Notes: a model not told the origin generated them from the letters alone. A stretch of DNA of 64,000 bases from Gibbula magus (GCA_936450465.1 OW388296.1:42698448-42762447); one strand, 5' to 3'. Shown: positions 1 through 15,268, numbered from the stretch's first letter. A program made the numbers and translations.

Positions 1-3000
1 CTTACAGAGAGTCGCATAGCCAATTTGGCCGGAAATTATTCTAAGTCAAAGACGAGAACAAACTACATTTCTTGTGAGCGAGTCTAATAACTTTGTTCAA
101 ACTGCATATTTCAGGACCAAACTTGGCTGAAATGTGCATTACCTTGTTGTCTATCGAATGGTTATTTCGGATTTCCTCTTTCTATCTTACTTTTTAATCT
201 ATATTCACTCTTACAGAGAGTCGCATAACCAATTTGGACAAAAATCACGAACATTATTCTAAGTCAAAGATGAGAACAAACTACATTTCTTGTGAGCGAG
301 TCTAATAACTTTGTTCAAACTGCATATTTCAGGACCAAACTTGGCTGAATTGTGCATTACCTTGTGTTCTATCGAATGGTTATTTCGGATTTAATCTTTC
401 TGTGTTACTTTTTAATCTATATTCACTCTTACAGAGAGTCGCATAGCCAATTTGGCCGGAAATTATTCTAAGTAAAAGACGAGCACAAACTACATTTCTT
501 GAGAGCGAGGCTAATAACTTTCTTCAATCTGCATATTTAAGGACCAAACTTGGCTGAGATGTGCATTACCTTGTGTTCTATCGAATGGTTATTTCGGATT
601 GCCTGTTTCTGTGTTACTTTTTAATCTATATTCACTCTTACAGAGAGTCGCATAGCCAATTTGGCCGGAAATTATTCTAAGTAAAAGACGAGCACAAACT
701 ACATTTCTTGAGAGCGAGGCTAATAACTTTCTTCAATCTGCATATTTAAGGACCAAACTTGGCTGAGATGTGCACTACCTTGTGTTCTATCAAATGATTA
801 TTTCGGATTTCCTCTATCTATCTTACTTTTTAATCTATATTCACTCTTACAGAGAGTCGCATAACCAATTTGGCCAAAAATCACGGAAATTATTCTAAGT
901 CAAAGACGAGAACAAACTAAATTTCTTGAGAGCGAGGCTAATAACTTTCTTCAAATTGCATATTTCAGGACCAAACTTGGCTTAATTGTGCATTACCTTG
1001 TGTTCTATCGAATGGTTATTTCTCATTTTCTCTACCTGTGTTATTTTTTAATCTATATTCACTCTTACAGAGAGTCGCATAGCCAATTTGGCCGGAATTT
1101 TTTCTAAGTCAAAAATGAGCACAAACTACATTTTTTGGACAGCGAGGCTAATAACTTTCTTCAAACTGCATATTGCAGGACCAAACTTGGCTGAAATGTG
1201 CATCACCTTGTGTTCTATCAAATGGTTATTTCGGATTTCCTCTTTCTATCTTACTTTTTAATCTATATTCACTCTTACAGAGAGTCGCATAGCCAATTTG
1301 GCCGGAAATTATTCTAAGTAAAAGACGAGCACAAACTACATTTCTTGACAGCGAGGCTAATAACTTTCTTCAATCTGCATATTTCAGGACCAAACTTGGC
1401 TGAGATGTGCATTACCTTGTGTTCTATCGAATGGTTATTTCGGATTTCCTGTTTCTGTGTTACTTTTGAATCTATATTCACTCTCACAGAGAGTCGCATA
1501 GCCAATTTGGCCAAAAATCATGGAAGTTATTCTAAGTCAAAGACGAGAACAAACTACATTTCTTGAGAGCGAGGTTTATAACTTTCTTCAAACTGCATAT
1601 TTCAGGACCAAACTTGGCTGAGATGTGCGTTACCTTGTGTTCTATCGAATGGTTATTTCGGATTTCCTCTGTCTGTCTTACTTTTAAATCTATATTCACT
1701 CTTACAGAGAGTCGCATAGCCAATTTGGCCAAAAATCAAGGAAATTATTCTAAGTCAAAGACGAGAACAAACTACATTTCTTGAGAGCGAGGTTTATAAC
1801 TTTCTTCAAACTGCATATTTCAGGACCAAACTTGGCTGAGATGTTCGTTTCCTTGTGTTCTATCGAATGGTTATTTCGGATTTCCTCTATCTGTCTTCCT
1901 TTTAAATCTATATTCACTCATAGAGAGATTCGCATAGCCAATTTGGCCGGAAATTATTCTAAGTCAAAGACGAGAACAAACTACATTTCTTGACAGCGAG
2001 GCTAATAACTTTGTTCAAACTGCATATTTCAGGACCAAACTTGGCTGAAATATGCACTACCTTGTGTTCTATCGAATGGTTATTTCGGATTTCCTCTTTC
2101 TATCTTACTTTTTAATCTATATTCACTCTTACAGAGAGTCGCATAGCCAATTTGGACAAAAATCCTTTAACTTATTTTAAGTCAAAGACGAGCACAAACT
2201 ACAATTCTTGACAGCGAGGCTAATAACTTTCTTCAAACTGCATATTTCAGGACCAAACTTGGTTGAGATGTTCGTTTCCTTGTGTTCTATCGAATGGTTA
2301 TTTCGGATTTCCTCTATCTGTCTTCCTTTTAAATCTATATTCACTCATGGAGAGATTCGCATAGTCAATTGGGCCGTAAATTATTCTATGTCAAAAATGA
2401 GCACAAACTACATTTTTTGGACAGCGAGGGTAATAACTTTCTTCAATCTGCATATTTCAGGACCAAACTTGGCTGAAATGTGCACTACCTTGTGTTCTAT
2501 CAAATGATTATTTCGGATTTCCTCCATCTGTCTTACTTTTTAATCTATATTCACTCTTACAGGGAGCCGCATAGCCAATTTGGACAAAAATCACGAAAAT
2601 TATTCTAAGTCAAAGATGAGAACAAACTACATTTCTTGTGAGCGCGTTTAATAACTTTGTTCAAACTGCATATTTCAGGACCAAACTTGGCTGAATTGTG
2701 CATTACCTTGTGTTCTATCGAATGGTTATTTCGGATTTAATCTTTCTGTGTTACTTTTTAATCTATATTCACTCTTACAGAGAGTCGCATAGCCAATTTG
2801 GCCGGAAATTATTCTAAGTCAAAGACGAGAACAAACTACATTTCTTGAGAGCGAGGCTAATAACTTTCTTCAAACTGCATATTTCAGGACCAAACTTGGC
2901 TGAAATGTGCATTACCTTGTGCTCTATCGAATGGTTATTTCGGATTTCCTCTATCTGTGTTACTTTTAAATCTATAATCACTCTTACAGAGAGTCGCATA

Positions 3001-5976
3001 GCCAATTTGGCCAAAAATCACGGAAATTATTCTAAGTCAAAGACGAGAACAAACTACATTTCTTGAGAGCGAGGCTAATAACTTTCTTCAAACTGCATAT
3101 TTCAGGACCAAACCTGGCTGAATTGTGCATTACTTTGTGTTCTATCGAATGGTTATTTCGGATTTCCTGTTTCTGTGTTACTTTTTAATAGATATTCATT
3201 CTCATAGAGAGTCGCATAGCTATTTTGGCCAAAAATCACGCAAATTATTCTAAGTCAAAGATGAGCACAAACTACATTTCTTGACAGCGAGGCTAATAAC
3301 TTTCTTCAAACTGCATATTTCAGGACCAAACTTGGCTGATATGTGCATTTTATTGTGTTCTATTGAATGGTTATTTCGGATTTTCTCTATCTGTGTTACT
3401 TTTAAATCTATATTCACTCTTATAGAGAGTCGCATAGCCAATTTGGCCGGAAATTATTTTAAGTCAAAGACGAGAACAAACTACATTTCTTGACAGCGAG
3501 GCTAATAACTTTCTTCAATCTGCATATTTAAGGACCAAACTTGGCTGAGATGTGCATTACCTTGTGTTCTATCGATTGGTTATTTCGGATTTCCTGTTTC
3601 TGTGTTACTTTTTAATCTATATTCACTCTTATAGAGAGTCGCATAGCCAATTTGGCCGGAAATTATTTTAAGTCAAAGACGAGAACAAACTACATTTCTT
3701 GACAGCGAGGCTAATAACTTTCTTCAAACTGCATATTTCAGGACTAAACTGGGCTCAGAAGTGAATTACCTTGTGTTCTATCGAATGGTTATTTCGGATT
3801 TCCTCTATCTGTCTTACTTTTTAATCTATATTCACTCTTACAGAGAGTCGCATAGTCAATTTGGCAAAAAATCACGGAAATTAGTCTCAGTCAAAGACGA
3901 GCACAAACTACATTTCTTGACAGCGAGGCTAATAACTTTCTTCAAACTGCATATTTCAGGACCAAACTTGGCTGAGATGTTCATTACCTTGTATTCTATC
4001 GAATGGTTATTCCGGATTTCATCGATCTGTCTTACTTTTTAATTTATATTCACTCATAGAGAGATTCGCATAGCCAATTTGGCCGGAAATTATTCTAAGT
4101 CAAAGACGAGAACAAACTACATTTCTTGACAGCGAGGCTAATAACTTTATTCAAACTGCATATTTAAGGACCAAACTTGGCTGAGATGTGCATTACCTTG
4201 TGTTCTATCGATTGGTTATTTCGGATTTCCTGTTTCTGTGTTACTTTTTAATCTATATTCACTCTTATAGAGAGTCGCATAGCCAATTTGGCCGGAAATT
4301 ATTTTAAGTCAAAGACGAGAACAAACTACATTTCTTGACAGCGAGGCTAATAACTTTCTTCAATCTGCATATTTAAGGACCAAACTTGGCTGAGATGTGC
4401 ATTACCTTGTGTTCTATCGAATGGTTATTTCGGATTTCCTGTTTCTGTGTTACTTTTAAATCTATATTCACTCTTATAGAGAGTCGCATAGCCAATTTGG
4501 CCGGAAATTATTTTAAGTCAAAGACGAGAACAAACTACATTTCTTGACAGCGAGGCTAATAACTTTCTTCAAACTGCATAATTCAGGACCAAACTTGGCT
4601 GAGATGTGCGTTACCTTGTGTTCTATCGAATGGTTCTTTCCTATTTCCTTTATCTGTCTTACTCTTAAATCTATATTCACTCATAGAGAGAGTCGCATAG
4701 TCAATTTGGCCGTAAATTATTCTATGTCAAAAATGAGCACAAACTACAATTTTTTTGACAGCGAGGGTAATAACGTTCTTCAATCTGCATATTTCATTAC
4801 CAAACTTGGCTGAGATGTGCATTACCTTGTGTTCTATCGAATGGTTGCTTCGGATTTCCTCTATCTTTCTTACTTTTTAATCTATATTCACTCTTACAGA
4901 GAGTCGCATAGCCAATTTGGAAAAAAATCACAGAAATTATTCTAAGTCAAAGACGAGAACAAACTACATTTCTTGACTGCGAGGCTAATAACTTTCTTCA
5001 AACTGCATATTTCAGGACCAAACTTGGCTGAGATGTGCATTACCTTGTGTTCTATCGAATGGTTACTTCGGATTTCCTCTATCTGTGTTACTTTTAAATG
5101 TATATTCACTCTTACAGAGAGTCGCATAGCCAATTTGGCCAAAAATCACGGAAATTATTCTAAGTCAAAGACGAGAACAAACTACATTTCTTGAGAGCGA
5201 GGCTAATAACTTTCTTCAAACTGCATATTTCAGGACCAAACTTGGCTGAGATGTGCATTACCTTGTGGTCTATCGAATGGTTCTTTCCTATTTCCTCTAT
5301 CTGTGTTACTTTTAAATCTATATTCACTCTTACAGAGAGTCGCATAGCCAATTTGGCCGGAAATTATTCTAAGTCAAAGACGAGAACAAACTACATTTCT
5401 TGAGAGCGAGGCTAATAACTTTCTTCAATCTGTATATTTCGTTACCAAACTTGGCTGAGATGTGCATTTTATTGTGTTCTATTGAATGGTTATTTCGGAT
5501 TTTCTCTATCTGTGTTACTTTTAAATCTATATTCACTCTTACAGAGAGTCGCATAGCCAATTTGGCCGGAAATTATTCTAAGTCAAAGAGGAGCACGAAC
5601 TACATTTCTTGACAGCGAGGCTAATAACTTTCTTCAAACTGCATATTTCAGGACCAAACTTGGCTAAGTGGTGAATTACCTTGTGTTCTATCGAATGGTT
5701 ATTTCGGATTTTCTCTATCTGTCTTACTTTTTAATCTATATTCACTCTTACAGAGAGTCGCATAGTCAATTTGGCAAAAAATCACGGAAATTAGTCCAAG
5801 TCAAAGACGAGCACAAACTACATTTCTTGACAGCGAGGCTAATAACTTTCTTCAAACTGCATATTTCAGGACCAAACTTGGCTGAGATGTTCATTACCTT
5901 GTATTCTATCGAATGGTTATTCCGGATTTCATCGATCTGTCTAACTTTTTAATCTATATTCACTCTTTCAGAGAGT
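1..5976. repeat. Sat1, left part: mixed 218/209-bp monomers without one dominant higher-order period
   Basis: Monomers follow head to tail with frequent switching between the 218-bp form (TTTGGCCAAAAATCAC) and the 209-bp form (TTTGGCCGGAAATT). Neighbours are often most alike. For example, monomers starting near 1,345, 1,563 and 1,781 lie exactly 218 bp apart and share the rarer GAGGTTTATAAC or CGTTACCTTG wording. A group at about 3,490-4,540 repeats a 209-bp form with TTAAGGACCAAAC and CTTATAGAGAGTCG. No single block period runs through the segment by eye. Nothing non-satellite is embedded here. Confidence 0.8.
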
Positions 5977-7345
5977 CGCATAGCCAATTTGGCCAAAAAT
6001 CACGGAAATTATTCTAAGTCAAAGACGAGAACAAACTACATTTCTTGAGAGCGAGGCTAATAACTTTCTTCAATCTGCATATTTCAGGACCAAACTTGGC
6101 TGAGATGTGCATTACCTTGTGTTCTATCGAATGGTTATTTCGGATTTCCTGTTTCTGTGTTACTTTTTAATCTATATTCACTCTTACAGAGAGTCGCATA
6201 GCCAATTTGGCCAAAAATCATGGAAGTTATTCTAAGTCAAAGATGAGCACAGACTACATTTCTTGAGAGCGAGGTTTATAACTTTCTTCAGACTGCATAT
6301 TTCAGGACCAATCTTGGCTGACATGTGCATTACCTTGTATTCTATCGAATGGTTATTCCGGATTTCCTGTTTCTGTGTTACTTTTTAATCTATATTCACT
6401 CTTATAAAGAGTCGGATAGCCAATTTGGCCAAAAATCACGCAAATTATTCTTAGTCAAAGATGAGCACAAACTACATTTCTTGAGAGCGAGGTTTATAAC
6501 TTTCTTCAGAGTGCATATTTCAGGACCAATCTTGGCTGAGATGTGCATTACCTTGTATTCTATCGAATTGTTATTCCGGATTTCCTCGATCTGTCTTACT
6601 TTTTAATTTATATTCACTCATAGAGAGAGTCGCATAGCCAGTTTGGCCGGAAATTATTCTAAGTCAAAGACGAGAACAAACTACATTTCTTGACAGCGAG
6701 GCTAATAACTTTATTCAAACTGCATATTTCAGGACCAAACTTGGCTGAATTGTGCATTACCTTGTGTTCTATCGAATGGTTATTTCGGATTTAATGTTTC
6801 TGTGTTACTTTTTAATCTGTATTCACTCTCATAGAGAGTCGCATAGCCAATTTGGCCAAAAATCACGGAAATTATTCTAAGTCAAAGACGAGAACAAACT
6901 ACATTTCTTGAGAGCGAGGCTAATAACTTTCTTCAATCTGCATATTTCAGGACCAAACTTGGCTGAGATGTGCATTACCTTGTGTTCTATCGAATGGTTA
7001 TTTCGGATTTCCTGTTTCTGTGTTACTTTTTAATCTATATTCACTCTTACAGAGAGTCGCATAGCCAATTTGGCCAAAAATCATGGAAGTTATTCTAAGT
7101 CAAAGATGAGCACAGACTACATTTCTTGAGAGCGAGGTTTATAACTTTCTTCAGACTGCATATTTCAGGACCAATCTTGGCTGAGATGTGCATTACCTTG
7201 TATTCTATCGAATGGTTATTCCGGATTTCCTGTTTCTGTGTTACTTTTTAATCTATATTCACTCTTATAAAGAGTCGGATAGCCAATTTGGCCAAAAATC
7301 ACGCAAATTATTCTTAGTCAAAGATGAGCACAAACTACATTTCTT
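5977..7345. repeat. Sat1 block duplication, offset 863 bp (four monomers)
   Basis: Sequence from about 5,977 to 6,482 recurs at 6,840-7,345, 863 bp away. That equals three 218-bp monomers plus one 209-bp monomer. Shared rare variants include ACAGACTACATTTC, CTTCAGACTGCATATTTC and CTTATAAAGAGTCGGATAGC. Similarity breaks where the first copy reads GAGAGCGAGGTTTATAAC and the second reads GACAGCGAGGCTAATAAC. Confidence 0.7.
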
Positions 7346-7535
7346 GACAGCGAGGCTAATAACTTTCTTCAAACTGCATTTTTCAGGAGTAAACTGGGCT
7401 CAGAGGTGAATTACCTTGTGTTCTATCGAATGGTTATTTCGGATTTCCTCTATCTGTCTTACATTTTAATCTATATTCACTCTTACAGAGAGTCGCATAG
7501 TCAATTTGGCAAAAAATCACGGAAATTAGTCTCAG

Positions 7536-9679
7536 TCAAAGACGAGCACAAACTACATTTCTTGACAGCGAGACTAATAACTTTCTTCAAACTGCATATT
7601 TCAGGACCAAACTTGGCTGAGATGTTCATTACCTTGTGTTCTATCGAATGGTTATTTCGGATTTCCTGTTTCTGTCTTATTTTTTAATCTATATTCACTC
7701 TTACAGAGAGTCGCATAGCCAATTTGGCCGGAAATTATTCTAAGTCAAAGAGGAGCACGAACTACATTTCTTGACAGCGAGGCTAATAACTTTCTTCAAA
7801 CTGCATATTTCAGGACCAAACTTGGCTAAGTGGTGAATTACCTTGTGTTCTATCGAATGGTTATTTCGGATTTTCTCTATCTGTCTTACTTTTTAATCTA
7901 TATTCACTCTTACAGAGAGTCGCATAGTCAATTTGGCAAAAAATCACGGAAATTAGTCCAAGTCAAAGACGAGCACAAACTACATTTCTTGACAGCGAGG
8001 CTAATAACTTTCTTCAAACTGCATATTTCAGGACCAAACTTGGCTGAGATGTTCATTACCTTGTATTCTATCGAATGGTTATTCCGTATTTCATCGATCT
8101 GTCTTACTTTTTAATTTATATTCACTCATAGAGAGATTCGCATAGCCAATTTGGCCGGAACTTATTCTAAGTCAAAGACGAGAACAAACTACATTTCTTG
8201 ACAGCGAGGCTAATAACTTTATTCAAACTGCATATTTCAGGACCAAACTTGGCTGAGATGTGCATTACCTTGTGTTCTATCGAATGGTTATTTCGGATTT
8301 CCTGTTTCTGTGTTACTTTTTAATCTATATTCACTCTTACAGAGAGTCGCATAACCAATTTGGCCAAAAATCATGGAAGTTATTCTAAGTCAAAGACGAG
8401 AACAAACTACATTTCTTGACAGCGAGGCTAATAACTTTCTTCAAACTGCATATTTCAGGACCAAACTTTGCTGAATTGTGCATTACCTTGTGTTCTATCG
8501 AATGGTTATTTCGGATTTCCTGTTTCTGTGTTACTTTTTAATCTATATTCACTCTTATAAAGAGTCGGATAGCCAATTTGGCCAAAAATCACGCAAATTA
8601 TTCTTAGTCAAAGACGAGAACAAACTACATTTCTTGACAGCGAGGCTAATAACTTTCTTCAAACTGCATATTTCAGGACCAAACTTGGCTGAGATGTTCA
8701 TTACCTTGTGTTCTATCGAATGGTTATTTCGGATTTCCTGTTTCTGTCTTATTTTTTAATCTATATTCACTCTTACAGAGAGTCGCATAGCCAATTTGGC
8801 CGGAAATTATTCTAAGTCAAAGAGGAGCACGAACTACATTTCTTGACAGCGAGGCTAATAACTTTCTTCAAACTGCATATTTCAGGACCAAACTTGGCTA
8901 AGTGGTGAATTACCTTGTGTTCTATCGAATGGTTATTTCGGATTTTCTCTATCTGTCTTACTTTTTAATCTATATTCACTCTTACAGAGAGTCGCATAGT
9001 CAATTTGGCAAAAAATCACGGAAATTAGTCCAAGTCAAAGACGAGCACAAACTACATTTATTGACAGCGAGGCTAATAACTTTCTTCAAACTGCATATTT
9101 CAGGACCAAACTTGGCTGAGATGTTCATTACCTTGTATTCTATCGAATGGTTATTCCGGATTTCATCGATCTGTCTTACTTTTTAATTTATATTCACTCA
9201 TAGAGAGATTCGCATAGCCAATTTGGCCGGAACTTATTCTAAGTCAAAGACGAGAACAAACTACATTTCTTGACAGCGAGGCTAATAACTTTATTCAAAC
9301 TGCATATTTCAGGACCAAACTTGGCTGAGATGTGCATTACCTTGTGTTCTATCGAATGGTTATTTCGGATTTCCTGTTTCTGTGTTACTTTTTAATCTAT
9401 ATTCACTCTTACAGAGAGTCGCATAACCAATTTGGCCAAAAATCATGGAAGTTATTCTAACTCAAAGACGAGAACAAACTACATTTCTTGACAGCGAGGC
9501 TAATAACTTTCTTCAAACTGCATATTTCAGGACCAAACTTGGCTGAATTGTGCACTACCTTGTGTTCTATCGAATGGTTATTTCGGATTTCCTGTTTCTG
9601 TGTTACTTTTTAATCTATATTCACTCTTATAAAGAGTCGGATAGCCAATTTGGCCAAAAATCACGCAAATTATTCTTAG
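7536..9679. repeat. Sat1 higher-order repeat, two units of 1072 bp (five monomers)
   Basis: Units 7,536-8,607 and 8,608-9,679 are near-identical, with a period of 1072 bp (three 218-bp plus two 209-bp monomers). Each holds the same ordered series of variants: CTGTTTCTGTCTTATTT, then GAGGAGCACGAACTAC, then GGCTAAGTGGTGAATTACC, then CACTCATAGAGAGATTCG, then CTTATAAAGAGTCGGATAGC. A partial earlier relative starts near 5,640 (GGCTAAGTGGTGAATTACC again). Confidence 0.8.
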
Positions 9680-12230
9680 TCAAAGATGAGCACAAACTAC
9701 ATTTCTTGACAGCGAGGCTAATAACTTTCTTCAAACTGCATATTTCAGGACCAAACTTGGCTGAGATGTGCATTTTATTGTGTTCTATTGAATGGTTATT
9801 TCGGATTTTCTCTATCTGTGTTACTTTTAAATCTATATTCACTCTTATTTAGAGTCGCATAGCCAATTTGGCCGGAAATTATTCTAAGTCAAAGACGAGA
9901 ACAAACTACATTTCTTGAGAGCGAGGCTAATAACTTTCTTCAATCTGCATATTTCAGGACCAAACTTGGCTGAGATGTGCATTACCTTGTGTTCTATCGA
10001 ATGGTTATTTCGGATTTCCTGTTTCTGTGTTACTTTTTAATCTATATTCACTCTTACAGAGAGTCGCATAGCCAATTTGGCCAAAAATCATGGAAGTTAT
10101 TCTAAGTCAAAGACGAGAACAAACTACATTTCTTGAGAGCGAGGTTTATAACTTTCTTCAGACTGCATATTTCAGGACCAATCTTGGCTGACATGTGCAT
10201 TACCTTGTATTCTATCGAATGGTTATTCCGGATTTCCTCGATCTGTCTTACTTTTTAATTTATATTCACTCATAGAGAGAGTCGCATAGCCAATTTGGCA
10301 AAAAATCACGGAAATTAGTCTCAGTCAAAGACGAGCACAAACTACATTTCTTGACAGCGAGGCTAATAACTTTCTTCAAACTGCATATTTCAGGACCAAA
10401 CTTGGCTGAGATGTTCATTACCTTGTATTCTATCGAATGGTTATTCCGGATTTCATCGATCTGTCTTACTTTTTAATCTATATTCACTCTTACAGAGAGT
10501 CGCATAGTCAATTTGGCAAAAAATCACGGAAATTAGTCTCAGTCAAAGACGAGCACAAACTACATTTCTTGACAGCGAGGCTAATAACGTTCTTCAAACT
10601 GCATATTTCAGGACCAAACTTGGCTGAATTGTGCATTACCTTGTGTTCTATCGAATGGTTATTTCGGATTTCCTGTTTCTGTGTTACTTTTTAATCTATA
10701 TTCACTCTTATAAAGAGTCGGATAGCCAATTTGGCCAAAAATCACGCAAATTATTCTTAGTCAAAGATGAGCACAAACTACATTTCTTGACAGCGAGGCT
10801 AATAACTTTCTTCAAACTGCATATTTCAGGACCAAACTTGGCTGAGGTTTGCATTACCTTGTGTTCCATCGAATGGTTATTTCGGATTTCCTGTTTCTGT
10901 GTTACTTTTTAATCTATATTCACTCTTACAGAGAGTCGCATAGCCAATTTGGCCGGAAATTATTCTAAGTCAAAGACGAGAACAAACTACATTTCTTGAG
11001 AGCGAGGTTTATAACTTTCTTCAAACTGCATATTTCATGACCAAACTTGGCTGAGATGTGCATTACCTGGTATTCTATCGAATGGTTATTCCGGATTTCC
11101 TCGATCTGTCTTACTTTTTAATTTATATTCACTCATAGAGAGAGTCGCATAGCCAATTTGGCCGGAAATTATTCTAAGTCAAAGATGAGCACGAACTACA
11201 TTTCTTGACAGCGAGGCTAATAACTTTCTTCAAACTGCATATTTCAGGACTAAACTGGGCTCAGAGGTGAATTACCTTGTGTTCTATCGAATGGTTATTT
11301 CGGATTTCCTCTATCTGTCTTACTTTTTAATCTATATTCACTCTTACAGAGAGTCGCATAGTCAATTTGGCAAAAAATCACGGAAATTAGTCTCAGTCAA
11401 AGACGAGCACAAACTACATTTCTTGACAGCGAGGCTAATAACTTTCTTCAAACTGCATATTTCAGGACCAAACTTGGCTGAGATGTTCATTACCTTGTAT
11501 TCTATCGAATGGTTATTCCGGATTTCATCGATCTGTCTTACTTTTTAATTTATATTCACTCTTACAGAGAGTCGCATACCCAATTTGGCCGGAAATTATT
11601 CTAAGTCAAAGACGAGAACAAACTACATTTCTTGACAGCGAGGCTAATAACTTTGTTCAAACTGCATATTTCAGGACCAAACTTGGCTGAAATGTGCACT
11701 ACCTTGTGTTCTATCGAATGGTTATTTCGGAGTTCCTCTTTCTATCTTACATTTTAAACTATATTCACTCTTACAGAGAGTCGCATAGCCAATTTGGAAA
11801 AAAATCCCTTAACTTATTTTAAGTCAAAGACGAGCACAAACTACATTTCTTGACAGCGAGGCTAATAACTTTCTTCAAACTGCATATGAGATGTGCGTTA
11901 CCTTGTGTTCTATCGAATGGTTATTTCGGATTTCCTCTATCTGTCTTACTCTTAAATCTATATTCACTCATATAGAGAGTCGCATAGTCAATTTGGCCGT
12001 AAATTATTATATGTCAAAGACGAGAACAAACTACATTTCTTGACAGCGAGGCTAATAACTTTCTTCAAATGTCATATTTCACAACCAAACTTGGCTGAAA
12101 TGTGCATTTTGTTGTGTTCTATTGAACGGTTGTTTCGGATTTTCTCTATCTGTGTTACTTTTAAATCTATATTCACTCTTACAGAGAGTCGCATAGCAAA
12201 TTTGGACAAAAATCACGAAAATTATTCCAA

Positions 12231-15200
12231 GTCAAAGACGAGAACAAACTACATTTCTTGAGAGAGAGGTTTATAACTTTCTTCAAACTGCATATTTCAC
12301 GACCAAACTTGACTGAGATGTGCATTTTATAGTGTTCTATTGAATGGTTATTTCGGATTTCCTCCATCTGTCTTACTTTTTAATCTATGTTCACTCTTAC
12401 AGAGAGTAGCATAGCCAATTTGGCCAAAAATCACGGAAATTATTCTAAGTCAAAGACGAGAACAAACTACATTTCTTGAGGGCGAGGCTAATAACTTTCT
12501 TCAAACTGCATATTTCAGGACCAAACTGGGCTGAAATGTGCACTACCTTGTGTTCTATCGAATTGTTATTTCGGATTTCCTCTGTCTGTCTTACTTTTTT
12601 AATCTATATTCACTCTTTCAGAGAGTCGCATAGCCAATTTGGCCAAAAATCATGGAAATTATTCTAAGTCAAAGACGAGAACAAACTACATTTCTTGAGG
12701 GCGAGGCTAATAACTTTCTTCAAACTGCATACTTCAGGACCAAACTTGGCTGAAATGTGCATTACCTTGTGTTCTATCGAATGATTATTTCGGATTTCCT
12801 CTATCTGTGTTACTTTTAAATCTATATTCACTCTTACAGAGAGTCGCATAGCCAATTTGGCCAAAAATCACGGAAATTATTCTAAGTCAAAGACGAGAAC
12901 AAACTACATTTCTTGACAGCGAGGCTAATAACTTTCTTCAAACTGCATACTTCAGGACCAAACTTGGCTGAAATGTGCACTACCTTGTGTTCTATCGAAT
13001 GGTTATTTCGGATTTCCTCTATCTGTCTTACTTTTTTAATCTATATTCACTCTTACAGAGAGTCGCATAGCCAATTTGGCCAAAAATCACAGAAATTATT
13101 CTAAGTCAAAGACGAGAACAAACTACATTTCCTGAGGGCGAGGCTAATAACTTTCTTCAAACTGCATATTTCAGGACCAAACTTGGCTGAAATGTGCATT
13201 TTATTGTGTTCTATTGAACGGTTATTTCGGATTTTCTCTATCTGTGTTACTTTCAAATCTATATTCACTCTTACAGAGAGTCGCATAGCCAATTTGGCCA
13301 AAAATCACGGAAATTATTCTAAATCAAAGACGAGAACAAACTACATTTCTTGACAGCGAGGCTAATAACTTTCTTCAATCTGCATATTTCAGGACCAAAC
13401 TTGGCTGAGATGTGCAGTACCTTGTGTTCTATCGAATGGTTATTCCGGATTTCCTCGATCTGTCTTACTTTTTAATTTATATTCACTCATAGAGAGAGTC
13501 GCATAGCCAATTTGGCCGGAAATTATTCCAAGTCAAAGACGAGAACAAACTACATTTCTTGACAGCGAGGCTAATAACTTTCTTCAAACTGCATATTTCA
13601 GGACCAAACTTGGCTGAATTGTGCATTACCTTGTGTTCTATCGAATGGTTATTTCGGATTTCCTGTTTCTGTGTTACTTTTTAATCTATATTCACTCTTA
13701 TAAAGAGTCGGATAGCCAATTTTGCCAAAAATCACGCAAATTATTCTTAGTCAAAGACGAGAACAAACTACATTTCTTGAGAGAGAGGTTTATAACTTTC
13801 TTCAAACTGCATATTTCACGACCAAACTTGACTGAGATGTGCATTTTATAGTGTTCTATTGAATGGTTATTTCGGATTTCCTCCATCTGTCTTACTTTTT
13901 AATCTATGTTCACTCTTACAGAGAGTAGCATAGCCAATTTGGCCAAAAATCACGGAAATTATTCTAAGTCAAAGACGAGAACAAACTACATTTCTTGAGG
14001 GCGAGGCTAATAACTTTCTTCAAACTGCATATTTCAGGACCAAACTGGGCTGAAATGTGCACTACCTTGTGTTCTATCGAATTGTTATTTCGGATTTCCT
14101 CTGTCTGTCTTACTTTTTTAATCTATATTCACTCTTTCAGAGAGTCGCATAGCCAATTTGGCCAAAAATCATGGAAATTATTCTAAGTCAAAGACGAGAA
14201 CAAACTACATTTCTTGAGGGCGAGGCTAATAACTTTCTTCAAACTGCATACTTCAGGACCAAACTTGGCTGAAATGTGCATTACCTTGTGTTCTATCGAA
14301 TGATTATTTCGGATTTCCTCTATCTGTGTTACTTTTAAATCTATATTCACTCTTACAGAGAGTCGCATAGCCAATTTGGCCAAAAATCACGGAAATTATT
14401 CTAAGTCAAAGACGAGAACAAACTACATTTCTTGACAGCGAGGCTAATAACTTTCTTCAAACTGCATACTTCAGGACCAAACTTGGCTGAAATGTGCACT
14501 ACCTTGTGTTCTATAGAAAGGTTATTTCGGATTTCCTCTATCTGTCTTACTTTTTTAATCTATATTCACTCTTACAGAGAGTCGCATAGCCAATTTGGCC
14601 AAAAATCACAGAAATTATTCTAAGTCAAAGACGAGAACAAACTACATTTCCTGAGGGCGAGGCTAATAACTTTCTTCAAACTGCATATTTCAGGACCAAA
14701 CTTGGCTGAAATGTGCATTTTATTGTGTTCTATTGAACGGTTATTTCGGATTTTCTCTATCTGTGTTACTTTCAAATCTATATTCACTCTTACAGAGAGT
14801 CGCATAGCCAATTTGGCCAAAAATCACGGAAATTATTCTAAATCAAAGACGAGAACAAACTACATTTCTTGACAGCGAGGCTAATAACTTTCTTCAATCT
14901 GCATATTTCAGGACCAAACTTGGCTGAGATGTGCAGTACCTTGTGTTCTATCGAATGGTTATTCCGGATTTCCTCGATCTGTCTTACTTTTTAATTTATA
15001 TTCACTCATAGAGAGAGTCGCATAGCCAATTTGGCCGGAAATTATTCCAAGTCAAAGACGAGAACAAACTACATTTCTTGACAGCGAGGCTAATAACTTT
15101 CTTCAAACTGCATATTTCAGGACCAAACTTGGCTGAATTGTGCATTACCTTGTGTTCTATCGAATGGTTATTTCGGATTTCCTGTTTCTGTGTTACTTTT

Positions 15201-15268
15201 TAATCTATATTCACTCTTATAAAGAGTCGGATAGCCAATTTTGCCAAAAATCACGCAAATTATTCTTA
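12231..15268. repeat. Sat1 tandem pair of 1519-bp blocks (seven monomers each) inside copy 1
   Basis: Units 12,231-13,749 and 13,750-15,268 are almost identical. Both begin in GTCAAAGACGAG followed by the unusual GAGAGAGAGGTTTATAAC. Both then carry GAGGGCGAGGCTAATAAC, CTGCATACTTCAGG, TTTCCTGAGGGCGAGG and TGTGCAGTACCTTG in that order. The corresponding place in copy 2 (about 22,583-24,100) has only one unit, so the doubling happened after, or was lost after, the 8-10 kb duplication. Confidence 0.85.
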
